From Candidatus Latescibacterota bacterium (GTDB lineage: Bacteria > Krumholzibacteriota > Krumholzibacteriia > LZORAL124-64-63), in contig JAUSBL010000102.1 in assembly GCA_030658975.1 (NCBI GenBank), positions 1-64,000 of the forward strand: a stretch of DNA of 64,000 nt, given 5' to 3'. The notes under the pieces were generated by a model, which did no database searches, was not told the origin of the DNA, and saw only the letters and a program-made list of their open reading frames with translations. Of this stretch, positions 19,082 to 27,923 are shown piece by piece. A program made the translations under genes and the position numbers. Each line of letters begins with the position of its first letter. Positions within the stretch are counted from its first letter, which is position 1.

Positions 19082-19121
19082 GCGTGCCGTCCCGCAACCC
19101 GATCCGGAAGGAGCCGACCAG

Positions 19122-21017
19122 ATGCCAGGGATCTTCGGGGCCGTCGCCGCGCGGTCCGACCGCGACCCGGCGCCGGTCGCCGCCGCCATGTTGGACCTGC
19201 TGCGTCACCGCGACTGGTACCGCACCCTGCTGCGCCGTGACGGCCATCGCGTCCTGGGCGCGACCTCGACCAGCCCCTGGTTCTCCGAGGCGGACCGCCT
19301 GGCCGAGACGCCGCAGGCCCTGCTGCTCGTCGACGGCACGGCCTTCACGCTCGACGGCGTCCCGCTGCCCGACGACACGCCCGGCCTCGCCCGCCGCCTG
19401 CTCGACCTCTACCTCGCCGACGGCGACGGCTTCATCGACCGCATCGGCGGCCACTTCAACCTCGTGGTGGCCGACCGCCGCGACGGCCGCGTCCAGCTGC
19501 TCAACGACAAGCTCGGCTTCGCCCACCTCTACTGGTACGCCGACGACGAGGTGTTCCTGTTCGGCCCAGAGTTGAAGACGTTCCTGGCCTGGCGCGGCCT
19601 GCCGCGCCGCGTCGACGCCGCTTCGGCGGCCACGTTCCTGGCCAAGGAGTGCCCCTACGGGCGCGCCACGCTGCTGCAGGGCGTGACCATGCTGGGACCG
19701 GCCGAGCGCGTCGTCTGGGACGGCTGCGGCGTGACGGTCACGCGGCGCTGGCGCGCGGAGCCCCGCCCCGAGGAGGGCCGCGCCCGCGACGACCTGCTCG
19801 ACGAGGCCGAAGCCCTCTACGCCCGCGCCTCGGCCAAGCGCCTGCCCGCGGGCTACGACGGGCGCATCGTGGTCGCCCTGTCCGGCGGCCTGGATTCGCG
19901 CCTGCTGCTGCACCAGGTGAAGGACCGGGCCGGCCTGGACCTGTTCACCCACGGCCAGCCCGACTGCAGCGAGGTCGCGATCGCGCGCAGGACCGCCGAG
20001 GTCCTGGGCCTGCGCGACCGCCACCGCCTGATCGAGATCGACCCCGCCTGGGCGGGCCGCCACGCGCGCCGCGCGGTGTGGCTCAACGACGGGCAGATGA
20101 ACCTGCGCAACGCCACGCTGATCGGCATCAGCGAGGCGCTCGGCGACGGCCCCGTCCCCTTCTGCAACGGGATCCTGGGCCCGTACCTGTCCATCGGCAC
20201 CGGGCACTTCTGCGGCGAGGACGACCTGCGGTCGATCGCGGACGAGGACGAGCTGCGCCGCCGCGTGCTGGACTTCTCCGGCGTCGCCTCGGGCAGCGCC
20301 GGCTTCGCCGCGATCATGAAGCCGGACGCGGCCGAGGAGCTGCGGCGGCTGGCCCGCGAGCAGGTCTGGGACGCGTTCGCCGACTGGCGCCACGCGCCGC
20401 TGTTCGGCGACCAGAAGATGCTGCACATGCACTTCAACCTCGGCCGGCGCATGCAGGCCTCGGTGGACGTGCACAAGTTCTTCTTCCACGACCTGCTGCC
20501 GTTCGTGGACGAGGACCTCTTCGACTTCTGGCTGCGGCTGCCGCTGCGCACGAAGTTCGAGAACGAGCTGTACCTCGATCTCTACCGGACGCGCCTGACC
20601 TCGTTGGCGCGGGTGCCCTGGAGCCGCACCGGCCACGATCTGTTCGCCTCGCAGGAGGCCGTGCGGCGCACGGTCGAACGCCGCCGCCGCGTGCTGCGGC
20701 TGAACCGCCGGCTGCGCCGCCTGACCCGCGGCCGCGTGAACCTGCGCGACCGCCACGCCTACAACGACCGGCCCGCCTGGCTGCGCCGCAACCAGGAGTT
20801 CCGCCGCGAATTCCACGGCGTCCTGTCCGACGTCCGGGCCACCGGCTGCGACTGGTTCGACCAGTCCGGGGTCGACGCCCTGCGCGCCGAACTCGACCGG
20901 GGCGCCGACTGGCACTTCCACGCCCTGGCCCAGGTCTACACGACGGTGGTCTGGCACGGCCAGTTCCTGCGCGACGCCCCGCCCGGGCGCGAACTCGCAC
21001 CTCTCGGAGCGGCATGA
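19122..21017 (+). CDS. Asparagine-synthetase-like protein lacking the glutaminase cysteine
   Basis: The 631-residue protein has the two-domain layout of AsnB-type amidotransferases. The N-terminal half is Ntn-hydrolase-like, but starts MPGIFG where active enzymes have MCGIFG, so the catalytic Cys2 is replaced by Pro and glutamine hydrolysis should be lost. The later half keeps the ATP-pyrophosphatase loop SGGLDS (254-259), so adenylation chemistry is probably retained, using ammonia or another amine. GGAAGGAG precedes the ATG. The stop overlaps a Wzx-type flippase (ATGA), suggesting a role in modifying a surface glycan or peptide; that role is inference. Confidence 0.85.
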   Translation: MPGIFGAVAARSDRDPAPVAAAMLDLLRHRDWYRTLLRRDGHRVLGATSTSPWFSEADRLAETPQALLLVDGTAFTLDGVPLPDDTPGLARRLLDLYLADGDGFIDRIGGHFNLVVADRRDGRVQLLNDKLGFAHLYWYADDEVFLFGPELKTFLAWRGLPRRVDAASAATFLAKECPYGRATLLQGVTMLGPAERVVWDGCGVTVTRRWRAEPRPEEGRARDDLLDEAEALYARASAKRLPAGYDGRIVVALSGGLDSRLLLHQVKDRAGLDLFTHGQPDCSEVAIARRTAEVLGLRDRHRLIEIDPAWAGRHARRAVWLNDGQMNLRNATLIGISEALGDGPVPFCNGILGPYLSIGTGHFCGEDDLRSIADEDELRRRVLDFSGVASGSAGFAAIMKPDAAEELRRLAREQVWDAFADWRHAPLFGDQKMLHMHFNLGRRMQASVDVHKFFFHDLLPFVDEDLFDFWLRLPLRTKFENELYLDLYRTRLTSLARVPWSRTGHDLFASQEAVRRTVERRRRVLRLNRRLRRLTRGRVNLRDRHAYNDRPAWLRRNQEFRREFHGVLSDVRATGCDWFDQSGVDALRAELDRGADWHFHALAQVYTTVVWHGQFLRDAPPGRELAPLGAA

Positions 21018-22579
21018 CGTCGACCCGATCCACCTTCAGGCACGCCTGGATCTACACGCTGGCGGCCGTCACCGGCAAGATGATCAGCTTCTTCCTGCTG
21101 CCGTTCTACGCCCACGTCCTGCAGGACGTGGGCTACGGCGTGATCGGCATGATCGAGGCTTCGCTGGCCTTCCTGTTCACCCTGATGTCCTACGGCGTGC
21201 AGAGCGCGGTCATCCGCTTCTACCACGACCACCCGCCCGAGGAGCGCAACCGCGTCATCAGCACCGGCATGCTGCAGTCGGCCGCGATCAGCACGCTGCT
21301 CTGCGTGCCGCTGATGCTGTTCAGCGGGCCGCTGAGCGGGGCGCTGCTCGGCGACGCCGGTCTGTGGCACCTGCTCGTGCTGGCTCTGCTGGGCTTCATC
21401 TTCGAACTGGTCGGGTCGGCCGCCTCGGCGATCCTGCTGATCGAGCAGCGCTCGGTCGCCTTCTCGATCAACGGGCTGGTGCGGCTGGTGCTGGGCGTCG
21501 CCACGAGCATCTGGTTCGTGCTGGTCCTGGACTGGGGGCTGTTCGGCTACTTCCTGAGCGGGACCCTGACCACCCTGGTCTCCTCGGCCTGGTTCGTGGT
21601 GATCGCCGTGCGCCGCTGCGGCATGGCCTGGGACCGCGGGATCGCCCGCGAACTCTTCGTCTTTCAGCTGCCCCTGGTCCCCGGCAACCTGGCCTCGTTC
21701 GTCTCTCGCCAGGCCGAACGCGTGCTGGTCCGCTACCAGCTCGACCTGGCCAGCGTGGGCGTGCTGGAGATGGGCTACAAGTTCCCCTCGCTGATCAGCC
21801 TGATGATCACGCAGCCCTTCATGAAGTCCTGGAACACCACGCGCACCGCGATGGCCGACGAGCCCGGCGCGCCGGAGCACATCGGACGCGTCTTCACCTG
21901 GTACCTGCTGCTGGTGGTCTCGGTGGGGCTGGTGATCGTGGTGAACATCCCGGCGGTGCTGCGTCTGCTGACGCCGCCCGAGTTCTGGAACGCCCACCGC
22001 ATCGCCCGGGTCGAGGTCCTGACGATGATCCTGCAGGGCTGCTACTGGCACGTCACCTTCGGCATGTACTACGCCAAGGACATGCGCTCGCTGTCCTGGA
22101 TCCGCGGCATCACCTCGGCGATCAAGGTCGCCCTGTCGGTGCTCTTCATCAAGCTGTGGGGCCTGTTCGGCGCCGCCTACTCGGCGGCCCTGATCCAGGC
22201 GATCATGCTGTTCTGGAGCGCGCCGCTGGCCCAGCGCAAGTACCGGATCCGCTACGAGTGGCGCAAGATCTGGCTGATCGGCATCACCAGCGTGCTCGCC
22301 TTCGTGGTGCTGATCACGCTGGACCTCGAACAATTCGGGGCCTACCGCTGGCTGCGCGACGTCGCCGTGCCGGACTTCGGCCGCGCCCTCGCCGCCACGC
22401 CGCTCGGGACCTGGAAGGAGGGCAAGGCGATCACCCTGCTGCTCGAACGGGCCGACGTGATGTCCGACCTGATCCTGCGCACCCTGCTGTGCCTGCCCTA
22501 CGCGTTGCTGCTGCCGACGCTCCACTACGACACCCGCACGAAGACCCTGGCCCGCCTGCGCCGCCTGCGCCGCCGCTGA
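21014..22579 (+). CDS. Oligosaccharide flippase-type membrane protein (Wzx/MATE-like)
   Basis: This 521-residue membrane protein has about 12-14 hydrophobic segments and the polysaccharide-biosynthesis (Wzx/MurJ-like) pattern: an N-terminal IYTLAAVTGKMISFFLLPFYAHVL with a charged residue in helix 1, an internal repeat beginning FQLPLVPGNLASFVSRQAERVLV, and a basic C-terminal tail. Such proteins flip undecaprenyl-linked sugars across the inner membrane. Start chosen at the ATG overlapping the previous stop. No glycosyltransferase or polymerase cluster surrounds it, so the glycan it moves is not known. A strong hairpin follows. Confidence 0.85.
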   Translation: MTSTRSTFRHAWIYTLAAVTGKMISFFLLPFYAHVLQDVGYGVIGMIEASLAFLFTLMSYGVQSAVIRFYHDHPPEERNRVISTGMLQSAAISTLLCVPLMLFSGPLSGALLGDAGLWHLLVLALLGFIFELVGSAASAILLIEQRSVAFSINGLVRLVLGVATSIWFVLVLDWGLFGYFLSGTLTTLVSSAWFVVIAVRRCGMAWDRGIARELFVFQLPLVPGNLASFVSRQAERVLVRYQLDLASVGVLEMGYKFPSLISLMITQPFMKSWNTTRTAMADEPGAPEHIGRVFTWYLLLVVSVGLVIVVNIPAVLRLLTPPEFWNAHRIARVEVLTMILQGCYWHVTFGMYYAKDMRSLSWIRGITSAIKVALSVLFIKLWGLFGAAYSAALIQAIMLFWSAPLAQRKYRIRYEWRKIWLIGITSVLAFVVLITLDLEQFGAYRWLRDVAVPDFGRALAATPLGTWKEGKAITLLLERADVMSDLILRTLLCLPYALLLPTLHYDTRTKTLARLRRLRRR

Positions 22580-22598
22580 ATCGGTGGTCGGCCGACGT

Positions 22599-22632
22599 GC
22601 AGAAGCCCCGGGCTTGCGTCCGGGGCTTCTGC
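22599..22632. terminator. Bidirectional terminator hairpin
   Basis: A 13-bp perfect stem GCAGAAGCCCCGG / CCGGGGCTTCTGC with an 8-nt loop, between the convergent flippase and subtilase genes. Confidence 0.8.
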
Positions 22633-22653
22633 GTTTCGGAAGTAGTGCGCGGA

Positions 22654-25600
22654 CTACTTGATCAATGCCAGGGGCCCGGTGTGCTCGTTCACTCCCGCCC
22701 TGACCCGGTAGAAGTAAACTCCCGACCCCACGCGCCGCCCCGCGTCGTCGTCACCCTGCCAGACCACGGTGTGCACCGCCGCGCCCAGATCGCCCTCGAT
22801 CAGCGTGCGCACGAGGCGCCCGCCCGCGTCGTAGATGCGCACGCTCGCCCTCGCGGCGGCGGGCATCGCGAAGCGGATCGTCGTGCTGGGGTTGAACGGG
22901 TTGGGGAACGCGGGATCGACCCGGAAGACCGCCGGCACGCCCTGGCCGGGGCCGTCGTCGACGCCCGTGCCCTGGCTGCAGCCCTGGCCGAGGGCGCCGA
23001 TCTGGCCGCAGCCGCCGCTGTGGTCCGGCAGGCAGGGCGAGGTGTCGAACAGGGTGAGGTCCCCGGCGACGAAGTCGCAGAACTGGGGATCCACCGAGAT
23101 GTTGCCGTTGGCGCCGGTGGGATTGACGACGCCGCCGTAGTCGCCGCCGGCGTTGCCGTGGACGTTGTTGCAGTTGAAGACGAGGCTGCCGCCCGTGGCG
23201 TAGACGCCCTGGGCCGTCGAGGTGGAGCCGCTGTTGGCGGCGAAGAGGTTCCGGGTGAGCGCGGCCGAGGAGTTCGAGAAGTAGGCGCCGCCGCCGGCGC
23301 TGCCGCCCGCGTTGGCGGCGATGGTGTTGCCGGTCAGCGTCGCGCCGGACACCGTGTCGAGGTAGAGGCCGCCGGCGAAGAAGACGGCCGAGTTGTCCCT
23401 CAGCACGGAGTTGGTGATGGTCAACGAACCGCCGGCGAGCTTGGCCACGCCGCCGGCGATCATGGCGGAGTTGTCGCGCACCTCGAGGCTGTCGAGGCTC
23501 GCGGCGCCGCCCTCGACGCAGATGCCGCCGCCGTACAGGAAGGTGGCGGCGGGTGTCGGGACGTTGGCGGCGATCAGGCCGCCGACGGCCGTCAGGGTGC
23601 CGCCGCTGACGTAGATGCCGCAGCCCTTGGTCTTGGCCGTGTTGCCCGAGATCTCGGCGTGGTCGAGCGCGACGGTCGTCGCGCCGGTGCTGTTGGCGGC
23701 GTAGATGCCGCCGCCCAGGTCGGCGTTCGCGTGGCCGGTCACGACGGTCCGGCGCAGGGTCAGCGCCGCGTCGGTGACGTAGATGCCGCCGCCGCGGGGC
23801 GCCGACGGATTGTTGACGATCGTCGTGTTGGCGTCGATCACGCAGTCGGTCAGCGTGGGCGCCCCGCGGTAGACGTAGACGCCGGCGCCGTAGAGTGAGG
23901 TGTTGCCGTGCACGCGCACGTTCTCCAGCACGGCGTTGGAGTCGTAAAGCAGGACGCCGCCGCCGCCGCCGATCTGGGTGCTGCTGCCGGTGGCGTTGCC
24001 CGTGACGTCGATGTTGCGCAGGACCGCGTCGCCGTTGACGATCAGGCCCCCGCCGTAGCGCCCGGTGTAGGGGATGCTCGTGTACTGCTGGCCGCCGCCG
24101 CCGGTGCAGCGGAAACCGTCGACGACCACGCCGGGGCCGGCTTCGTTGCCGACGCTCATCGCCGTGCCGGTGGCCAGGGCCGTGATCACGGTCGGCGTGC
24201 CGACGGGATCGCGCGTCAGGAAGGCGCCGTCCCAGCCGCCGAGGTAGGTCAGGTCCTTCTCCTTGATCTCGAAGGGCGCGGTCAGCACGAGGCTGGCCGC
24301 CAGGGCGATGGTGTCGCCGGCGGCGGCGCTGTTGATGGCGTCGTCGATCAGTTCGAACTCCGCGGGCACCTGGTGCACGCGGTCGCCGAGCGCCTTCAGG
24401 AGGTTCACGCGTCCGGCGCCGAGCTTGCCGGCGATCGTGGGGTTGATGGCGTCGATGTCGTCGCACGAGGACAACAGCAGGTCGATGATCTGCTCGCGGC
24501 CGTAGGACGGGTGGGCCGACCACAGCAGCGCGATGGCGCCGCAGGTGATGGGCGAGGCGAACGACGTGCCGTCCACCGAGGCGTAGGTGCTGCTGGCGGT
24601 GAGGTGGTCGTACCAGGTGGTGTAGATGCCCGCCCCGGGAGCCGACAGCTCGACCCAGGTGCCGTAGGAGGAGAAGCTGGCCTTCTCGTCGCCCGGGCCC
24701 GTGGCGGCGACCGACAGGACGCCGTCGGCGGTGCCGAGGAATTCGGGGACCTCGTGGTTGTCGTTGCCGGCGGCGGCGACGATGATCACGCCGTTGAGCT
24801 GGGCGTAGTCGACGGCCGTCTCCAGGATGGCGCTGCTGCCCCAGCTGCAGTTGATGACCTTCGCGCCCATGTCCGTCGCGTAGATCATGCCCTGTGAGGC
24901 CCAGGACATGCCGACCAGGCCGGTGCCGGCCGCATTGAGGTAGCCGGCGCGGATCGCGAGGATCTTGCAGCCGCCGGCCGTGCCGCTGATGCCGACGCCG
25001 TTGCCGGTCAGGGGCGCCACGTTGCCGGCGCAGCCGGTGCCGTGTCCGCCGAAGTCCATGGGGTTGTTGTCCGCGACCGAAGCGTCCTCGCCGGGCCACA
25101 CGTTCGAGGCGCCGCTCACGAAGTCCCAGCCCCGGATGTCGTCGACCCGGCCGTTGTGGTCGTCGTCGACGCCGGGGTTGCCGTAGTACTCGGTCCAGTT
25201 GGTGAACAGCGCGCCGTTGACCTTGTCGGGGTGCGGCCCGCCGAGATCGGGGTGGTGCCAGTCCACGCCCGAGTCGATGACGGCCACGATCACGTTCGAA
25301 TCGCCCTGCGCCTCCTGCCAGCCGCCGAGCCAGCGCACGTCCTTGCCGCCGTAGGAGGTGTTGCGCAGGTACCACTGGCCGGACAGGCCGGGGTCGTTGG
25401 GGATGGCGATGTCCATGCGTCGCAACTCGTCCTTGACCGCCCTGCGCACGCCGGGCACGGCCTTGAAGCCGGCGGCGGCTGTGTCCAGGTCGACGGCCTG
25501 GTCGAACTCCGCCACCCAGTGCCGGCTCAGGTCCGGAACGCCGGCCTTGTCGGCGAACCTGGCGACGGGGTACAGCGGTTCGAGGGCCGAGACGCGCAGC

Positions 25601-25803
25601 TCGGCCGCCAGCGCCTGCAGGGCGGGGTCGTCGACGGCGATGCCGCCGGCGGCCTTGGCGACCGCGGGCTGGTAGCCGGGCTCGAACTCCAGCAGCATGC
25701 GGCCCGGGATGTAGCCGGCGAAACTGTCCGCCAGCGCCGCGGCGGGGGCCAGGACGGTCACGGCGGCCAGGGCCAGCCAGGCGGTCAGCGCGAGTCTCTT
25801 CAT
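22654..25803 (-). CDS. Subtilisin-like protease fused to a parallel beta-helix and FlgD/T9SS-like domain
   Basis: A 1049-residue secreted protein. Signal peptide at 1-25; a propeptide-like region to ~130; then an S8 subtilase domain with Asp177 (VAVIDSGVD), His254 (GGHGTGCAG) and Ser414 (DGTSFASP), plus the oxyanion Asn in AAAGNDNH. From ~500 to ~940 there is a Pmp-type right-handed beta-helix with repeated GGGIYV and L.NS.I..N patterns (GGGIYVTDAALTLR, GGGAYFSNSS). The last ~85 residues start FPNPFNPSTTIRF and end VYFYRVRAG, a FlgD/T9SS-like domain. All catalytic residues are present. A surface or secreted protease is likely. Confidence 0.9.
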   Translation of the reverse strand: MKRLALTAWLALAAVTVLAPAAALADSFAGYIPGRMLLEFEPGYQPAVAKAAGGIAVDDPALQALAAELRVSALEPLYPVARFADKAGVPDLSRHWVAEFDQAVDLDTAAAGFKAVPGVRRAVKDELRRMDIAIPNDPGLSGQWYLRNTSYGGKDVRWLGGWQEAQGDSNVIVAVIDSGVDWHHPDLGGPHPDKVNGALFTNWTEYYGNPGVDDDHNGRVDDIRGWDFVSGASNVWPGEDASVADNNPMDFGGHGTGCAGNVAPLTGNGVGISGTAGGCKILAIRAGYLNAAGTGLVGMSWASQGMIYATDMGAKVINCSWGSSAILETAVDYAQLNGVIIVAAAGNDNHEVPEFLGTADGVLSVAATGPGDEKASFSSYGTWVELSAPGAGIYTTWYDHLTASSTYASVDGTSFASPITCGAIALLWSAHPSYGREQIIDLLLSSCDDIDAINPTIAGKLGAGRVNLLKALGDRVHQVPAEFELIDDAINSAAAGDTIALAASLVLTAPFEIKEKDLTYLGGWDGAFLTRDPVGTPTVITALATGTAMSVGNEAGPGVVVDGFRCTGGGGQQYTSIPYTGRYGGGLIVNGDAVLRNIDVTGNATGSSTQIGGGGGVLLYDSNAVLENVRVHGNTSLYGAGVYVYRGAPTLTDCVIDANTTIVNNPSAPRGGGIYVTDAALTLRRTVVTGHANADLGGGIYAANSTGATTVALDHAEISGNTAKTKGCGIYVSGGTLTAVGGLIAANVPTPAATFLYGGGICVEGGAASLDSLEVRDNSAMIAGGVAKLAGGSLTITNSVLRDNSAVFFAGGLYLDTVSGATLTGNTIAANAGGSAGGGAYFSNSSAALTRNLFAANSGSTSTAQGVYATGGSLVFNCNNVHGNAGGDYGGVVNPTGANGNISVDPQFCDFVAGDLTLFDTSPCLPDHSGGCGQIGALGQGCSQGTGVDDGPGQGVPAVFRVDPAFPNPFNPSTTIRFAMPAAARASVRIYDAGGRLVRTLIEGDLGAAVHTVVWQGDDDAGRRVGSGVYFYRVRAGVNEHTGPLALIK

Positions 25804-25853
25804 GATGGACGCGTCCTCTCTGATGGGTCATCCTCGGGAGGATTCCGGCACGT

Positions 25854-25892
25854 GCGGGATAGGGCCGCATGATGCGGGATAGGCCGCATGAT
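25854..25892. repeat. Tandem 20/19-bp direct repeat, each unit an inverted repeat
   Basis: GCGGGATAGGGCCGCATGAT (25854-25873) is followed at once by GCGGGATAGGCCGCATGAT (25874-25892), identical but for one G. Each unit contains TGCGG...CCGCA dyad symmetry (ATGCGG-GATAGG-CCGCAT in the second). It lies in the 84-bp gap between the divergent subtilase and DUF3524 genes and overlaps the upstream start choice of the latter. A two-site operator is the simplest reading. Confidence 0.55.
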
Positions 25893-27093
25893 GATAGTCA
25901 AATTCGATCGATTGTTCAACACGGCCGCCCCCCCCAGCGGCCCGGCGGGAGGTCGGCGGACGTTGCGCATCGCGTTCCTGGAGCCCTACGACGGCGGATC
26001 CCACCGGGCCTTCCGCGAGGGGCTGACCGCCCACTCGCGGCACGAGATCCGGGCCTGGACCCTGCCGCCCCGGTTCTGGAAGTGGCGCATGCGGGGCGCC
26101 GCCCCGTGGTTCGCGGACCGCCTGCGCGAGGACGCCCCGCAGTGCGACCTGCTGCTGGCGACCGACTTCCTGAACGCGGCCGACCTGCGCGGCCTCTTGC
26201 CGCGGCCCCTGGACCGCGCGCCGCTCGTGCTCTACATGCACGAGAACCAGCTCACCTACCCGCTGTCGCCCGACGAGGCCTTCGATTTCCACTTCGGCTT
26301 CACCAACATCGTGAGCTGCCTGGCGGCGGACCGCGTGGTGTTCAACTCCGAGTACCACCGCGCCCTGTTCCTGGACGCGCTGCCCGAATACCTGGCCCGC
26401 ATGCCCGAGGCGGTGCCCAAGGGGATCCGCGAGCGCCTGGCGGCCCGCAGCTGCGTGCTGCCGGTCGGGATCGCGCGGGCGCCGCACCCGCCGGACGCCT
26501 TCGCCCCCTACCTGGGCGGGAGCTGCGACGCCGGCCTCGGCCCCGGCTGGCCCCGCGACGGGCGCGAGCACGTGATCCTCTGGAACCACCGCTGGGAGTT
26601 CGACAAGCGGCCGGAGATGTTCGTCGGCGCGCTGCTGCGTCTGGCTGAGCGCGGACGGTCGTTCCGCCTGCTGCTGCTCGGCGAACCGCGGCAGCAGGAA
26701 GGCGTTTTCGCCCCGCTGCGGGATCGCCTGGGTGATCGTATCCTGGCCTGGGGCGAGCAGGGCCGCGCGGCTTACGGCGCCTGCCTGGCGCGCGCCGACA
26801 TCGTGGTCAGCTGCGCGGCCCAGGAGTACTTCGGCATCGCCGTGGCCGAGGCCGTCCATGCCGGCTGCTACCCGGTGCTGCCCCGGGAGCAGGTCTACCC
26901 GTCCCTCTACGGCGCGCGTTGCCGCGGCCGCCACCTCTACGACGGCGAGGAGGGGTTGGTCGACCTGCTGGACGCCCTGCTCGCCGGCGATGCGTGCGGC
27001 CACGTCTGCTCGTTGCCGATGGACGCCGACGCCTACTGCTGGGAGCGCCTGGCGCCCCGCTTCGACCACCTCTTCGAGGAGATCCTCGGCTGA
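25888..27093 (+). CDS. QTMAN-like (DUF3524) glycosyltransferase, putative tRNA-queuosine mannosyltransferase
   Basis: The protein has the DUF3524 N-terminus (LRIAFLEPYDGGSHRAFREGL, FWKWRMRGAA, LLLATDFLN, VLYMHENQLTYP and DFHFGFTNIVSCLAADRVVFNS) and a GT4-type C-terminal domain (ILWNHRWEFDKRPEMF, LLLLGE, AADIVVS-like strand and the EYFGIAVAEAVHAGCYPVLP donor-site motif). DUF3524 includes the animal enzyme that mannosylates queuosine in tRNA-Asp. queG and queF in the same window make a queuosine role plausible but unproven. The ATG at 25888 has no ribosome site; a TTG at 25963, ten nt after GGGAGG (25947-25952), would begin exactly at the conserved domain and may be the true start. Confidence 0.78.
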   Translation: MMIVKFDRLFNTAAPPSGPAGGRRTLRIAFLEPYDGGSHRAFREGLTAHSRHEIRAWTLPPRFWKWRMRGAAPWFADRLREDAPQCDLLLATDFLNAADLRGLLPRPLDRAPLVLYMHENQLTYPLSPDEAFDFHFGFTNIVSCLAADRVVFNSEYHRALFLDALPEYLARMPEAVPKGIRERLAARSCVLPVGIARAPHPPDAFAPYLGGSCDAGLGPGWPRDGREHVILWNHRWEFDKRPEMFVGALLRLAERGRSFRLLLLGEPRQQEGVFAPLRDRLGDRILAWGEQGRAAYGACLARADIVVSCAAQEYFGIAVAEAVHAGCYPVLPREQVYPSLYGARCRGRHLYDGEEGLVDLLDALLAGDACGHVCSLPMDADAYCWERLAPRFDHLFEEILG

Positions 27094-27923
27094 TGACCAC
27101 GCCCCGCCGCCACACGAGCCTGCTGCTGGACATCGAGGGCGTGCTCGTGCGCGACAAGAGCTGCGTCCCGGTGCCAGGCGCGCCCGACTGGTTCGCCGGG
27201 ATCATCGCCGGCGGCACGCCTCACTGCCTGGTCAGCAACAACACGACCCATCCGCCGGCCGTGCTGGCGGCCGCGCTCGGAGCGGCCGGCTTCGCGGTCG
27301 ACGAGGCGCGCCTGGTCACGGCGCTCGGGCTCGGCGCGCGGCTGCTGTCGACCTGGGGCAAGCGCCGGCTGTTATGGCTCGGCGTGCCCGGCCTGGAAAG
27401 CTGGTGGCGCGACGCCGGCTTCGATCTGGTGCGCGACGGCGACTGCGACGCGGTGGTGCTGGGCGCGAACCCGGCCCTCACGATCGCCGACCTGGAAAGG
27501 GCCCTGCCCGCCCTGGTCGACGGCGGCGCCGAGCTCGTTGCCCTGCATCGCGGCCTGTACTTTCTGGACGACACGGGGCGCCGCCGCTTCGGTCCGGGAT
27601 TCTACGCCGCGGCCCTGGAGCAGGCGGCGGCGCATCCGGCCGTGACGATCGGCAAGCCGCAGGCCCGGATCTACCGCCGGGCGCTGGAAATCATTGGCGG
27701 CGCGCCCCAGGACACGTTATTTATCTCTGACGATCCCGTCGCCGCACTCGTCACCGCCAAGCGCCTGGGGATGGGGACGGCTTTCGTGCTTTCCGGCAAG
27801 CACGCCGACTGTGGCGTCCTGGGCCGCCTGGACCAGGACGACTGGCCGGATCTCGTCATCGACACGCTGGCCGATCTGGAACCGCCCGCACCCGTCGCAG
27901 CGCAGGAGGACACGCGTCCGTGA
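27093..27923 (+). CDS. HAD-IIA family phosphatase
   Basis: A 276-residue HAD hydrolase of the NagD/PGP/LHPP type. Motif I is LLLDIEGVLVRD, so the nucleophile Asp is kept but the usual second Asp is Glu. Motif II is LVSNNTTHP; a cap domain follows; motif III Lys is in TIGKPQARIY and motif IV is FISDDPVAALVTAKRLGMGTAFV. The ATG shares a base with the previous stop (TGATG) and its end overlaps the next gene, so glycosyltransferase, phosphatase and hydrolase form one operon. Such enzymes dephosphorylate sugar or nucleotide phosphates; the substrate is not evident. Confidence 0.85.
   Translation: MTTPRRHTSLLLDIEGVLVRDKSCVPVPGAPDWFAGIIAGGTPHCLVSNNTTHPPAVLAAALGAAGFAVDEARLVTALGLGARLLSTWGKRRLLWLGVPGLESWWRDAGFDLVRDGDCDAVVLGANPALTIADLERALPALVDGGAELVALHRGLYFLDDTGRRRFGPGFYAAALEQAAAHPAVTIGKPQARIYRRALEIIGGAPQDTLFISDDPVAALVTAKRLGMGTAFVLSGKHADCGVLGRLDQDDWPDLVIDTLADLEPPAPVAAQEDTRP

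Noticed and set aside
17871-20957. Long minus-strand frame over hemolysin III, queF and the asparagine-synthetase-like gene
   Set aside because: It runs through genes on both strands; only the separate queF frame within this region shows family motifs.
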